Positions 1-9,008 of a stretch of 64,000 nt of DNA are shown one piece after another. The notes under the pieces were generated by a model that saw only the letters and a list, made by a program, of their open reading frames with translations, ran no database searches and was not told the DNA's origin. Origin of the DNA: Palsa-506 sp963836355 (GTDB lineage Bacteria; Actinomycetota; Actinomycetes; Streptosporangiales; Streptosporangiaceae); assembly GCA_963836355.1 (NCBI GenBank), contig CAWIJO010000010.1:372001-436000 (forward strand), written 5' to 3'. The position numbers and the translations under genes are program-made. The number at the start of each line of letters is the position of its first letter. Position 1 is the first letter of the stretch.

Positions 1-1
1 G

Positions 2-250
2 CGGCTGATCGTGTTCGCCAGCAAGGGAGGCGCGCCCACCAACCCGGACTGGTACCACAACCTGAAGGCCAACCCCGAGGCGACAGTCGAGCTGGGCACC
101 GAGCGTTTCACCGTCCGGGCCACCGAGCTCACCGGCGGCGAGCGGGACGAGATTTACCAGCGGCAGGCGACGCTTTACCCCGGTTTCGCCGGGTATCAGG
201 CCGGCACCAGCCGTACCATTCCGGTCATCGCCCTGGAGCGAACCGCCTGA
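2..250 (+). CDS. F420-dependent nitroreductase-family protein, C-terminal part
   Basis: The reading frame is open from the left edge of the window, so the 5' end lies outside. The visible residues (RLIVFASKGGAPTNPDWYHN and onward) match the C-terminal half of the Ddn-type, deazaflavin (F420)-dependent nitroreductase family. That family has a split beta-barrel fold, and the segment 'NPDWYHNLKANP' followed by a short strand is typical of it. The protein ends with IALERTA. These enzymes use F420H2 to reduce quinones, nitroaromatics or unknown substrates in actinobacteria. The exact substrate cannot be read from this fragment. Confidence 0.8.
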   Translation, partial: RLIVFASKGGAPTNPDWYHNLKANPEATVELGTERFTVRATELTGGERDEIYQRQATLYPGFAGYQAGTSRTIPVIALERTA

Positions 251-280
251 CCGGGCGGGAGCGGACCTCGGGAAGGGCAC

Positions 281-1267
281 ATGGTGAACCACCCGGCTGA
301 CGAGTACCGGGCCGAGCTCGATTTCGAGATCACCTTCACGAACGGCGGGAGCCTGCGCGGCCGCGAGTTCCGGATCGACATCGACCACCCGGGGATGACC
401 GAGGACGAGCTAGCCGCGGCGCTGATCCGCGATCTTGGGCTGCTGATGGTGGGACGGGTCGACATTCACAGCCGGCAGGTGATGCGCGGGCCGCACCGGC
501 GCGCCCGGCCCCGGCCGCAGGTGCCCGGCCCGCCCGGGCCGGCCCCGCCGCCGGGACCGCTGGCTCCGCTGCCCGCGGACGGGATCCCCGCGGACGCGGC
601 TGGCGGGAGCGTGCGGCACCGGGCTGACCTCAGTCACGTGATCGAGGACGGCATGATCACTTACCCGGGGCTGCCGGTCCCGCAGATCAAGCCGGACTCG
701 GTCAGCTCGCTCGGCCGCGCCAGCTACGCGCCCGGCGTGGAGTTCCGCATCGGCGAGGTCACCATCTGCGGGAACACCGGCACCTACCTGGACAGCCCGG
801 CGCACCGCTACCCGGACGCGGACGACCTGTCCGAGCTGCCGCTCGGCAAGCTCGCCGAGCTTGACGGCGTGCGGGTGGACGTGACCGGCAGCAGCCAGCG
901 GTCCATCGCCCGCAGCGAGCTGCTGCCCTATGACTGCCGCGGCAAGGCGGTGCTGATCCGGACCGGCTGGGACCGGCACTGGGGGACCGGCGAGTATTTC
1001 CGTAACCACCCGTTCCTCACCGCGGACGCGGCCACCTACCTGGCCGGCACCGGGGCCGTGCTGGTTGGCATCGACTCGCTGAACATCGATGACACCGGCG
1101 ACCCTGAGCGCCCGGTGCACTCGCTGCTGCTGGCGGCCGGCATCCCGGTCTGCGAGCACCTGACCGGGCTCGGTCAGCTGCCCGGCGCCGGCTTCCGGTT
1201 CAGCGCGGTGCCGCCGAAGCTGCGGCCGTTCGGCACCTTCCCGGTTCGCGCGTACGCGACCTGGTAG
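281..1267 (+). CDS. Cyclase/kynurenine-formamidase-fold protein with an N-terminal extra domain
   Basis: This is a 328-aa protein. Residues from about 110 to the end form a cyclase-family (Cyclase_SUF/KynB-like) metal hydrolase domain. Residues 1-72 are an extra small domain of unknown function (starts MVNHPADEYRAELDFEITF). The two are joined by a proline/arginine-rich linker (about 75-108). The usual metal-site signature HxGTHxDxPxH appears as NTGTYLDSPAH around residues 165-175. The Asp and last His are kept, but two His are replaced by Asn and Tyr. I have a memory of a cyclase subfamily with this NTGTYLD form, so the protein may be active with altered metal binding. The ATG follows an AAGGG-containing stretch. 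It lies 30 nt after the preceding gene and may be cotranscribed with it. The substrate is unknown. Confidence 0.75.
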   Translation: MVNHPADEYRAELDFEITFTNGGSLRGREFRIDIDHPGMTEDELAAALIRDLGLLMVGRVDIHSRQVMRGPHRRARPRPQVPGPPGPAPPPGPLAPLPADGIPADAAGGSVRHRADLSHVIEDGMITYPGLPVPQIKPDSVSSLGRASYAPGVEFRIGEVTICGNTGTYLDSPAHRYPDADDLSELPLGKLAELDGVRVDVTGSSQRSIARSELLPYDCRGKAVLIRTGWDRHWGTGEYFRNHPFLTADAATYLAGTGAVLVGIDSLNIDDTGDPERPVHSLLLAAGIPVCEHLTGLGQLPGAGFRFSAVPPKLRPFGTFPVRAYATW

Positions 1268-1279
1268 CCCGCGGCCGGG

Positions 1280-1813
1280 TCAGGCCAGCGTCTGGCCGCT
1301 GACCCGCTGCTCAAGATCGAGCAGGAAGCGCTTGCGGTCCAGGCCGCCGCCGTACCCGGTCAGGCTGCCGTCCGAGCCGACCACCCGGTGGCACGGCACG
1401 ATGACCGAGACCGGGTTCTTGCCGTTGGCCAGCCCGACGGCGCGGGATGCCGATGCCTGGCCGAGCTCGCGGGCAAGATCGCCGTAGGAGACGGTCTCGC
1501 CGTACGGGATTTCCCGCAGCGCGGCCCAGACCCGCCGCTGGAAGTCCGTTCCGGCCAGCTCGATCGGCAGGTCGAACCCCGTCCGCTGGCCGGCGAAGTA
1601 CTCGGCCAGCTGCTGCGCCGCCGCCGCCAGCGGCGCGGCGTCCGGACCGTCCTGGCTGGCGGGCCGGGCGCGGGCCACGGCGGCGGGCAGGTGCCGCTGC
1701 GCGTCCATGTAGACGCCGGCCAGCGCCGGGCCGGCCGCGATCAGGGTCAGCGGCCCGATCGGGCTGGCCACCGTAGCCTGCGTAAATTCTGGTGTTCTGT
1801 TGCTTTTCAGCAC
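1280..1813 (-). CDS. ogt: Methylated-DNA--protein-cysteine methyltransferase
   Basis: This is a 177-aa suicide repair protein that moves the methyl group from O6-methylguanine to its own cysteine. The active-site motif PCHRVVG is present (Cys141), preceded by the DNA-binding helix region RAVGLANGKNP and followed by the conserved GYGGGLDRKRFLL segment. Length is normal for the Ogt/MGMT family. The GTG start at 1813 has a good Shine-Dalgarno (AAGGAG, 5 nt away). Only 17 nt separate it from the upstream ada-alkA fusion gene on the same strand, so the two form an alkylation-repair operon probably controlled by the Ada part of that neighbour. Confidence 0.95.
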   Translation of the reverse strand: MLKSNRTPEFTQATVASPIGPLTLIAAGPALAGVYMDAQRHLPAAVARARPASQDGPDAAPLAAAAQQLAEYFAGQRTGFDLPIELAGTDFQRRVWAALREIPYGETVSYGDLARELGQASASRAVGLANGKNPVSVIVPCHRVVGSDGSLTGYGGGLDRKRFLLDLEQRVSGQTLA

Positions 1814-1830
1814 GGCAGCTCCTTGGTTTG

Positions 1831-3306
1831 TCAGTTACTGGCCGGAAGCCGGTTGATCGGGTGCTCGCCGGTCGCCCACAAGTACTGGACCGCGTACGAG
1901 CGCCATGGCCGCCAGGCGGCGGAGTGCCTGGCCAGCGCCGCGGGGGTGGCCGGCAGCCCGAGCGATCTCGCCGCCATGCGCACTCCGAGATCATTTGAAA
2001 CGAGTGCGTCGGGGTCGCCCAGCCCCCGCATCGCGATCGTCTCGACGGTCCATGTCCCGATGCCGGGCAGCGCGGCCAGTCCGGCCCTGGCCCTGCCCCA
2101 GTCGCTGCCTACGCTCAGGTCGATCGACCCGCTGGCCAGCGCGGTGGCCAGGGCCGCAAAAGTCGCCCGGCGGGTCGCGGGCAGCGCCAGCGTCGCGGGG
2201 TCGGCCGCGGCCAGTGCCCCCATCGAGGGGAATAGCCTGGTCAGGCCGCCGGCCGGGTCGTCCACGCACTCGCCGTGCGCGGCAGCCAGGCGGTCGGCGT
2301 GCGTCCTGGCGGCCGCGGTGGAGACCTGCTGGCCGAGCACCGCGCGGACGGCGAACTCGGCCGCGTCCACGGTGCGCGGCACCCGCCGGCCGGGAGCCTT
2401 GGCGATCAGCGGCGCGAGCACCGGGTCGCCGCCGAGCAGGTCACCGACGGCGACCGGATCGGCGTCGAGGTCGAGCAGCCGCCGGCACCGGCTGATCGCG
2501 ATCGCCAGGTCCCGCAGATCGGCCAGCGCGAGCTGGCAGCCGATGTACTCCGGCCCCGGCTTCAGCGCGACGATGCCGTGACCGTGCGGCAGCCGCAGCG
2601 TGCGCCGGTAGCTGCCGTCCCGCCATTCCTCCACGCCCGGCACCGCGGTCGCGGCAAGATGGCCGAACAGGTTGTCCGGGCAGAGCGGCTGGCGGAACGG
2701 CAGCCGGAGGTCAAGTACGCCCGGCGCGGCGGCCCGCCGCCCGCCGCTGGCCCGGCGGCGCAGGTCGGTGGGGGACAGCGCGAACACCTCGCGCACCGTG
2801 TCGTTGAAGGCCCGGATGCTGGCGAAGCCGGCCGCGAAGGCCACGTCGGCCATCGCCAATGCGGTGGTCTCGATCAGCAGCCGGGCGGTCTGCGCGCGCT
2901 GCGCCCTGGCCAGGGCCAGCGGCCCGGCGCCGAGCTCGGCGAGCAGCTGCCGTTCTACCTGGCGGACGCTGTAGCCGAGCCGGGCGGCGAGACCCGGCAC
3001 CCCGCCGGAGTCGATCACCCCGTCGGCGATCAGCCGCATGGCCCTGGCGACCAGGTCGGCGCGCTCGTTCCATAGCGGGGAGCCCGGGGTGGCGTCCGGC
3101 CTGCACCGCTTGCAGGCCCGGAAGCCGGCCTGCTGGGCGGCGGCGGCGCTCGGATAGAACCGCATGTTCGCCGGCTTCGGCGGCACCACCGGGCAGCTCG
3201 GCCGGCAGTAGATCCCGGTGGTGACTACGGCGGTGTAGAACCAGCCGTCGAACCTGGCGTCCTTCGACTGGACGGCCCGTACGCAGCGCTCGGTGTCGGT
3301 GTGCAT
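1831..3306 (-). CDS. Ada-AlkA fusion: methylphosphotriester sensor/AraC regulator with 3-methyladenine DNA glycosylase
   Basis: This is a 491-aa three-part protein. Residues 1-80 are the Ada zinc domain with four cysteines (C34, C38, C65, C68); C34 corresponds to the methyl-accepting residue. Residues about 85-190 are an AraC-type helix-turn-helix. Residues about 205 to the end are an AlkA N-domain plus HhH-GPD glycosylase, with the hairpin LPGIGTWTVETIAMR and the catalytic Asp in SNDLGVR. Methylation of the sensor is expected to switch on this gene and ogt downstream. The glycosylase removes 3-methyladenine and other alkylated bases. This architecture is common in actinobacteria. No frameshift is visible. 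Confidence 0.95.
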   Translation of the reverse strand: MHTDTERCVRAVQSKDARFDGWFYTAVVTTGIYCRPSCPVVPPKPANMRFYPSAAAAQQAGFRACKRCRPDATPGSPLWNERADLVARAMRLIADGVIDSGGVPGLAARLGYSVRQVERQLLAELGAGPLALARAQRAQTARLLIETTALAMADVAFAAGFASIRAFNDTVREVFALSPTDLRRRASGGRRAAAPGVLDLRLPFRQPLCPDNLFGHLAATAVPGVEEWRDGSYRRTLRLPHGHGIVALKPGPEYIGCQLALADLRDLAIAISRCRRLLDLDADPVAVGDLLGGDPVLAPLIAKAPGRRVPRTVDAAEFAVRAVLGQQVSTAAARTHADRLAAAHGECVDDPAGGLTRLFPSMGALAAADPATLALPATRRATFAALATALASGSIDLSVGSDWGRARAGLAALPGIGTWTVETIAMRGLGDPDALVSNDLGVRMAARSLGLPATPAALARHSAAWRPWRSYAVQYLWATGEHPINRLPASN

Positions 3307-3398
3307 TGCTCCAGCATCGGCGCTCCGGCCGGGCAGGTCTAGCGAGAAAACGACATCAGCGTAAGGCCGCGCGGCCCCGGGCCGGCCCCGGGCGGGCG

Positions 3399-3509
3399 GA
3401 GGTGGACGCCGGGCGGCTGGCGGAACTCGTCACCGACGCCTGGCGGATGCGTGCCCCGGCCGCGCTCGTCGGCGAGGCCGGCGACCTCCCGGGCGCGGAA
3501 CTGGGCTGA
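3399..3509 (+). pseudogene. Remnant of an MmcQ/YjbR-family gene (C-terminal tail)
   Basis: A short in-frame stretch reads EVDAGRLAELVTDAWRMRA followed by PAALVGE. This resembles the conserved C-terminal end of MmcQ/YjbR DNA-binding-fold proteins (pattern ELVTDAWRxxAPxxL). No upstream part of that family is visible in any frame, and no start codon with a ribosome site fits. I read it as the tail of a gene whose front has been deleted. The match is short, so confidence is moderate. Confidence 0.45.
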
Positions 3510-3535
3510 GCGAGCCGGGTCAGCCGGCGCTCAGA

Positions 3536-3790
3536 TCATAGGTACAGTCCCTCGCCCTCGCCATCCCTGGCCATCCATTCGACGGCCAGCACGGCGGCCG
3601 GGTCGAACACGCCCCACCCGTCATCGCGTTCGGTCTCGATGAGCCCGTCAGGGCGAAGCCGCACGCTGCGCAGCGGATGCTTCTCGTCATTCACGATCCA
3701 CCGGCTGCTCAGCCCCTGGAGCACGATCCTGACCAGCCCTGGCTTGCCGATCACCGGCGCCAGCAGGTCCGTGATTGCCTTGCCGTCCAC
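3536..3790 (-). CDS. Small hypothetical protein (84 aa)
   Basis: This 84-aa protein has no family I recognise. It is mixed alpha/beta in character, acidic, and contains a tryptophan-rich core (SSRWIVNDEKHPLRSVRL, then DDGWGVFDPAAVLAVEWMA). The GTG start at 3790 is preceded at 6 nt by TAGGGT with no Shine-Dalgarno, which fits a leaderless transcript. Composition is like neighbouring genes and the frame is clean, so I think it is real. It stands alone between a decayed YjbR tail and a frameshifted PPOX gene. Confidence 0.55.
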   Translation of the reverse strand: MDGKAITDLLAPVIGKPGLVRIVLQGLSSRWIVNDEKHPLRSVRLRPDGLIETERDDGWGVFDPAAVLAVEWMARDGEGEGLYL

Positions 3791-3796
3791 AGCGTC

Positions 3797-3802
3797 ACCC
3801 TA
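3797..3802 (-). promoter_or_regulatory. -10 hexamer of a probable leaderless promoter (84-aa gene)
   Basis: TAGGGT on the minus strand, 6 nt before the GTG at 3790. Confidence 0.45.
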
Positions 3803-3816
3803 CGTGTAACGACCAG

Positions 3817-4279
3817 TCAGGCGGACCAGCGGCGCTGCGAGGCTGCATAGTCGGCCAGCCGCCACATCATCGCCGACCGCGGCCTGATGGCGTAGACGAC
3901 GTCGAAGTCGGGATCGGCGTCCGGCAGGTATTGCCGGTCTTCCGGCCGGGTGTATTTCGCCGCCAGAGCCGCCACCACAGCGGGGACCTGGCCGGGCGTT
4001 CCAAGGTCTTCGGCGACCCCGCGCACGATCACCACGTCCTCGCCGCTTTCCAGGTGCACGACTACCCGGGGATCCGCCGCGATGTTGCGGGCCTTGACGG
4101 TGCTGCGCTCGCTGTACAGGTAAAGCGTCTCGCTGGTGACCGTCCCCCAGACCGGGGCCCGCGTGCGGTGAACCTGACGGCGTCGTGGTGCCCAGCCAGT
4201 AGTTGCGCGCGGCGGCCAGCCGCGCGGAAACCTCGGGCCAGGCCAGCGGCTCGGCTGGCACCTGCACATGATCTCGCAA
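3817..4279 (-). pseudogene. PPOX/pyridoxamine-5'-phosphate-oxidase-like protein, frameshifted
   Basis: Two adjacent minus-strand frames together give one split-barrel flavin/F420-binding protein. The first part runs from about 4279 to 4160 (PLAWPEVSARLAAARNYWLG, then TTTPSGSPHA). The rest, in the next frame to 3817, continues PVWGTVTSETLYLYSERST and ends ASQRRWSA. The family normally reads PHAxPVWG. Removing one G from the GC-rich run at about 4158-4162 restores H-A-A-P-V-W-G, so the lesion is a single-base insertion. The putative start is TTG at 4279 or a nearby GTG. It is divergent from the Pat-like gene with only 32 nt between them. It could be a true pseudogene or an assembly error. Confidence 0.8.
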
Positions 4280-4311
4280 CCCGCGGCCGGGTGAACGGGC
4301 AGGGGCTCAAC

Positions 4312-7131
4312 ATGGAACTGTTGGCGGCAGGCGGTGCGCGGAGTCCGGCGGCCGGGGATGATGGACCAGTAGCCGTGTGCCCGGACGGCGGCGGCCGCGG
4401 CGGGACCGGCTGGCACCCGGAGTCGCCCGGCGAAACTGGAGGTGATCGGTTGGCCGCGCTGGCCGCAGCGGGGTGCTCTTATGCGCTGCTGGCCGACGGC
4501 ACCACCATGACGATCAGGCCGGCCGGGCCGGGGGACTACGGGCCAGTCCGGCAGCTGCACGAGGACATGTCGCCGGGCAACCTGTACTTCCGCTTCTTCG
4601 GCCTGAGCCGGGCGGCTGCCGGGCAAGAGGCCACCAGGGTGTGCCGGGAAGCCAGCCTGGACCACGGAGCGCTGCTCGGCTTGCAAGGCGAAGAACTGGT
4701 GGGAGTCGCCAGCTACGAGCTGACCACCGACCCGGGGGACGCGGAGATCGCGCTGGCGGTCGCCGACGGCATGCACGGGCGCGGCATCGCCACATTGCTG
4801 CTTGAGCACCTGGTCTCGCTGGCCCGTGCCCGCGGCATCAAGGTTCTCACCGCCGATGCGCTGGCGGCGAACAGCGCAGTGCTGCAAGTGCTCAACGACG
4901 CGGGGCTGGCCGTGCGGCGCAGGTTTGCTGGCGACACGGTGGAGCTATCTATGCCGGTCCCGCAAAGCACCGCGCTCAGCGAGGCCAGCCCCTACCTGGA
5001 CGCGGTGGCCGGCCGGGAGAAACGGGCCTATGTAGCCAGCCTGGAACCCATGCTGGCGCCCCGGTCGGCCGCGGTGGTCGGCGCCGGGCACCGGCCCGGA
5101 TCCATCGGCCGGATGATCCTGCGCAACATCCTCGACGCCGGATTCGGCGGTGCCTTGCACGCGGTCAGTCCGCACGCCGGCGACATCGAAGGCGTCCCGT
5201 GCGTCCAGTCGATCGCCGCGCTGCCCGAGGCCCCCGACCTGGTGGTGGTGGCGGTGCCAGCGGCGGAAGTGCCGGGCGTGGCGCAAGAATGCGGGGAGCG
5301 CGGCGCCAGGTCGCTGGTGGTGATTACCGCGGGCCTCACGGCAGCGCAAGAATCCAGCCTGCTCGAGGCCAGCCGCCGGGCGGGCATGCGGCTGGCGGGC
5401 CCGGGCTGCTTCGGCGTCGCCGTGCCGGGGATCGGGCTGGATGCCACCTTCGCCAGGCACCACCCCGCCGTTGGCAAGGCCGGCCTGGTCACCCAGTCCG
5501 GCGGGGTCGGCGTGGCGGTGCTCGGGCACCTTTCCCGGCTGGGCATCGGGACCTCTTCCTTCGCCTCCGTCGGCAGCATGCTCGATGTCTCCGCCAACGA
5601 CATGCTGATGTGGTGGGAGGCCGACAGCATCACCGAGCTGGCGGTGCTCTACCTGGAGTCCTTCGGCAGCCCGCGCAAGTTCGCCCGGACCGCGCGCCGG
5701 GTGACCGCCAAGATCCCTGTCCTGACCGTGCACGCCGGACGGTCAGCGCCAGGGCAGCGTGCCGCCGCCTCGCACACGGCAGCGGCAATCGCGCCGCTGA
5801 TCACCCGGCAGGCGCTGTTCGAGCAAGCCGGGATTATCGCCACCACCAGCCTCGGCGAACTGCTGGACGCAGCCGCGCTGATCGCATCCCAGCCGATCCC
5901 GGCAGGCGGCCTGGTCGCCATCGTGTCCAACGGCGGCGGTGCGGGCGTGCTGGCCGCCGATGCATGCGTGGAAGCCGGCCTGGCCGTCGCCAATCCGGGC
6001 CCGAAGGCCCGCAGCCGCCTGCGGGACGTGCTGCCCGCCGGCTCCGCGGTCGGCGGCCCGGTCGACACCACCATGACCGTGAGCCCGGAGGCATTCCGGC
6101 AGGCCCTGCGCATCGCCAGCGAGGACGGCGTGGACGCCCTGATCGCGCTGGTGATCCCCACCGCTGCCGCCGACCTGATTCCGGCGATCACGGCCGAGCG
6201 GCTGCCGGTCCCGGTGACGGCCGTCGTGCTGGACCAGCCGGAGGCGGTCAAGCTACTGCATGGCGACGACGCAGGCCTGGCCGTGCCGGCCTACGCCTAT
6301 CCGGAAGCGGCCGCACGCGCGCTGGCCGGGGCCGCCCGTTACGGCTCATGGCGATCCAGGCCGGCTGGCACGGTGCCGGAGATCGAGGATCTCCGGGTGC
6401 CGGACGCGCGTTCGATCGTCAGTTCCTTCCTCGAGCGGATGCCGGGCGGCGGCTGGCTCGCCGCCAGCGAGGCCGACGACCTGCTGCGCTGCTACGGCAT
6501 CCCGATGGTGGAATTCCGCTGGGCCGAAGACGTCGACGCGGCGATCGACGCGGCAGCCGGCCTGGGCGGTCATGTGGTGCTCAAGGCCAATGTGCCAGGC
6601 CTGCTGCACAAGACCGCCGCGGGCGCCGTCGAACTGGACCTGCACGGCCCCGACGAGCTGCGGCGCGCGATGCACCGCCTGCAGGACAAGTTCGCCGGAA
6701 GGCTGTCCGGAGTGCTGGTCGAGCCCATGATCACGGGAGGCACCGAGACTATCGTCGGCATCGTGCAGGAACCGGTGTTCGGGCCCGTTGTGGTGTTCGG
6801 ACTCGGCGGGGTCGGCACCGATGCGCTCGGTGACCGCGCGGCCCGCCTCGCCCCGCTCACCGGCGCGGATGCCGACGAGCTGATCCACTCGACCGGCGTG
6901 GCACCGCTGCTGCTCGGTCACCGCGGCAAGCCCGCGGCGGACATCGGGGCGCTGCGCGACATCCTGCTCAGGATGTCGCGGCTCGCCGACCAGCTGCCCG
7001 AGGTCGCCGAGCTTGACCTCAACCCCGTGCTCGCCCGCCCGGACGGTGCCTTCCCCGTGGACGCGCGCGTCCGCGTTACCCGGCACGACCTAGCCGACCC
7101 GTTCCTGCGGCAGCTGCCCCTTTCCCGGTAG
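4312..7131 (+). CDS. GNAT domain fused to NDP-forming acyl-CoA synthetase (Pat-like protein acetyltransferase)
   Basis: This is a 939-aa protein. Residues about 66-215 are a GNAT acetyltransferase (MTIRPAGPGDY, acetyl-CoA loop MHGRGIATLLLEHL). From about 243 there is a CoA-binding domain (RSAAVVGAGHRPGSIG), then the succinyl-CoA-ligase-like part with SHTAA around the phospho-His position. From about 700 there is an ATP-grasp domain (GIPMVEFRW to ELDLNPVL). The order GNAT-then-synthetase is that of Streptomyces SlPatA rather than E. coli PatZ. Such proteins acetylate lysines, for example of acetyl-CoA synthetase. I chose ATG 4312 because AGGGG lies 6 nt upstream. The frame is open further upstream, but that stretch overlaps the divergent PPOX gene. 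Whether the synthetase half is catalytic is uncertain. Confidence 0.88.
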   Translation: MELLAAGGARSPAAGDDGPVAVCPDGGGRGGTGWHPESPGETGGDRLAALAAAGCSYALLADGTTMTIRPAGPGDYGPVRQLHEDMSPGNLYFRFFGLSRAAAGQEATRVCREASLDHGALLGLQGEELVGVASYELTTDPGDAEIALAVADGMHGRGIATLLLEHLVSLARARGIKVLTADALAANSAVLQVLNDAGLAVRRRFAGDTVELSMPVPQSTALSEASPYLDAVAGREKRAYVASLEPMLAPRSAAVVGAGHRPGSIGRMILRNILDAGFGGALHAVSPHAGDIEGVPCVQSIAALPEAPDLVVVAVPAAEVPGVAQECGERGARSLVVITAGLTAAQESSLLEASRRAGMRLAGPGCFGVAVPGIGLDATFARHHPAVGKAGLVTQSGGVGVAVLGHLSRLGIGTSSFASVGSMLDVSANDMLMWWEADSITELAVLYLESFGSPRKFARTARRVTAKIPVLTVHAGRSAPGQRAAASHTAAAIAPLITRQALFEQAGIIATTSLGELLDAAALIASQPIPAGGLVAIVSNGGGAGVLAADACVEAGLAVANPGPKARSRLRDVLPAGSAVGGPVDTTMTVSPEAFRQALRIASEDGVDALIALVIPTAAADLIPAITAERLPVPVTAVVLDQPEAVKLLHGDDAGLAVPAYAYPEAAARALAGAARYGSWRSRPAGTVPEIEDLRVPDARSIVSSFLERMPGGGWLAASEADDLLRCYGIPMVEFRWAEDVDAAIDAAAGLGGHVVLKANVPGLLHKTAAGAVELDLHGPDELRRAMHRLQDKFAGRLSGVLVEPMITGGTETIVGIVQEPVFGPVVVFGLGGVGTDALGDRAARLAPLTGADADELIHSTGVAPLLLGHRGKPAADIGALRDILLRMSRLADQLPEVAELDLNPVLARPDGAFPVDARVRVTRHDLADPFLRQLPLSR

Positions 7132-7343
7132 CGGCCCGCCGGTTGTCGGCACGCGCTGCGGTGCTGGCCGTAACGCCGGTTGACCCGTTAATAGTCTGGT
7201 TCTTTCTGCTCAATAAGCGGCATTGGCCAGGGAAAATTTTCGCCCGCGCCGGGTGTCGGCGCGAGCGCCGCGTATTTCTGTGGGCAATCATTGCGGTAAA
7301 GAATTCGGCTCGGGGGAGCACGGACCAGGGGGAAGGAACGGAA

Positions 7344-8957
7344 ATGGGCAATTCCGATGACGGCGCCGGGCAGAGCGGCCTCACCCGCGGCGAGCTGCTG
7401 AAGGCCGCGGCCATCGCGACGCCCGGGCTGCTGCTCGGCCGGCCTGCCGCGGCCGCGGCAGGCACCCGGCCGCGGCGGCGCCCCGCGGCGGGCGCCAGCG
7501 GGATCGCGGGCATGAACGTGCTCCTCTTCCTGACCGATCAGCAGCGCGCGATCCAGCATTTCCCGGCCGGCTGGAGCAGGCGCAACATGCCCGGCATGAC
7601 CCGGCTGCAGCGCCGTGGCATGCTGTTCGAGAACGCGTTCACGAACGCGTGCATGTGCTCGCCGGCCCGCTCGACGCTGATGTCCGGGTACTTCCCGGCC
7701 CAGCACGGCGTCAAGTACACGCTGGAGACGGACATGCCCGCGTCGCAGTACCCGCAGGTCGAGCTCGACCTGAGCTTCATCAACCCGGCCACCATTGCGG
7801 CGTCGGCAGGCTACCTGCCGGTCTACAAGGGGAAGTTCCACTGCAACAAGCCAGCGAACGGCTCGGACTGGGTGCCCGAAGACGTCAACAAATATGGCTT
7901 CACCCGCTGGGATCCGCCGGACGCGGGCGCTGACCAGAGCCTGCCGGAGGAGGGCGGCGGCGTCTACGACAATGACGGCCGATTCATGAACTCGGAGGGC
8001 ACGGCGGAGGCGGGCACCGAGGGCGCCTTGCAGTACCTGCGCACGATGGCCGCCGACAGCCAGCCGTTCTTCATGGTCGTGTCGCTGGTCAACCCGCACG
8101 ACGTGCTGCTCTACCCGTCGAATTTCATGGCCGGCGGCTATGACGACAAATGGCTGAAAGGCGAGATCGAGCTTCCGGCGACGGTGCACGAGGACCTGTC
8201 GACCAAGCCGACCGTGCAGAAGGAGTTCCTGCGGCTCTTCAACGCCTCCGGGCCGATCCCGACACCGCAGATGAAGCGCAACTACCTGAACTTCTACGGC
8301 AACCTGATGAAGGCATCGGACGCCTACCTGGTGCAGATCCTGGACACCCTGGAGACGGTCGGCCTGCTGGACAACACGCTCGTTATCGCGACGGCGGATC
8401 ACGGGGAGATGGGTACCGCGCACGGCGGGATGCGGCAGAAGAACTTCAACTTCTACGAGGAGACCACCAGGGTGCCGCTGGTCTACTCGAATCCCCGCCT
8501 GTTCAGGCGGCCGGAGCGGAACCACGCGCTGGTCTCGCATGTCGACTTCCTGCCCACACTGGCGAGCCTGATCGGCGCGCCGGAATCCGCCCGGGATAAC
8601 TGGCAGGGGGTGGATTACTCGGACCAGATCCTGAGCCGGTCACCCAGGCCGACGCGGGGCTACACGGTGTTTACCTATGATGACTGGCAGTCAGGGCAGG
8701 CGCGCGGCCCATACCCGAAGCCGCCGAACCACGTGGTCAGCATCCGCGAGCACCGCTACAAGCTGGCCAGGTACTACGACGCCGACGGCAAGGTCCCGGA
8801 CCAATGGGAGATGTATGACCTGGCGGCTGACCCGCTGGAGCGCGTCAATCTCGCCTACAAGCACCACAAGCGCACCCGCGAGCAGCAACGCCAGTACGTG
8901 CGGCTCCGGCGCAAGCTGGCCCGGGTGGAGCGGACGCGGCTGCAGCCGCTGAGCTGA
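7344..8957 (+). CDS. Type I sulfatase (alkaline-phosphatase superfamily), probably exported
   Basis: This is a 537-aa sulfatase. The formylglycine signature is CSPAR (Cys105) followed by STLMSG. Metal-binding stretches are LFLTDQQR near the N-terminus and ATADHGEMGTAHG in the second half. Cys105 must be converted to formylglycine for hydrolysis of sulfate esters. The N-terminus (LTRGELLKAAAIATPGLLLG) looks like a Tat-type signal peptide in which the second Arg of the twin is Gly, so export is inferred and not certain. ATG 7344 has GGAAGG about 7 nt upstream; the frame stays open further up but has no ribosome site. No formylglycine-generating enzyme is nearby. The 212 nt upstream, less GC-rich than its surroundings, hold no gene. 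Confidence 0.9.
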   Translation: MGNSDDGAGQSGLTRGELLKAAAIATPGLLLGRPAAAAAGTRPRRRPAAGASGIAGMNVLLFLTDQQRAIQHFPAGWSRRNMPGMTRLQRRGMLFENAFTNACMCSPARSTLMSGYFPAQHGVKYTLETDMPASQYPQVELDLSFINPATIAASAGYLPVYKGKFHCNKPANGSDWVPEDVNKYGFTRWDPPDAGADQSLPEEGGGVYDNDGRFMNSEGTAEAGTEGALQYLRTMAADSQPFFMVVSLVNPHDVLLYPSNFMAGGYDDKWLKGEIELPATVHEDLSTKPTVQKEFLRLFNASGPIPTPQMKRNYLNFYGNLMKASDAYLVQILDTLETVGLLDNTLVIATADHGEMGTAHGGMRQKNFNFYEETTRVPLVYSNPRLFRRPERNHALVSHVDFLPTLASLIGAPESARDNWQGVDYSDQILSRSPRPTRGYTVFTYDDWQSGQARGPYPKPPNHVVSIREHRYKLARYYDADGKVPDQWEMYDLAADPLERVNLAYKHHKRTREQQRQYVRLRRKLARVERTRLQPLS

Positions 8958-9008
8958 GCCGCAAGCGGGCAGCCCCGCGTGCCGCGGATGACTCGAGGGC
9001 GGGCGGCG

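Noticed and set aside
3775..4311. A 5' extension of the Pat-like gene in the same open frame
   Set aside because: The extension overlaps the opposing PPOX gene, whose translation shows clear family motifs; the extension itself shows none. ATG 4312 has a good ribosome site.
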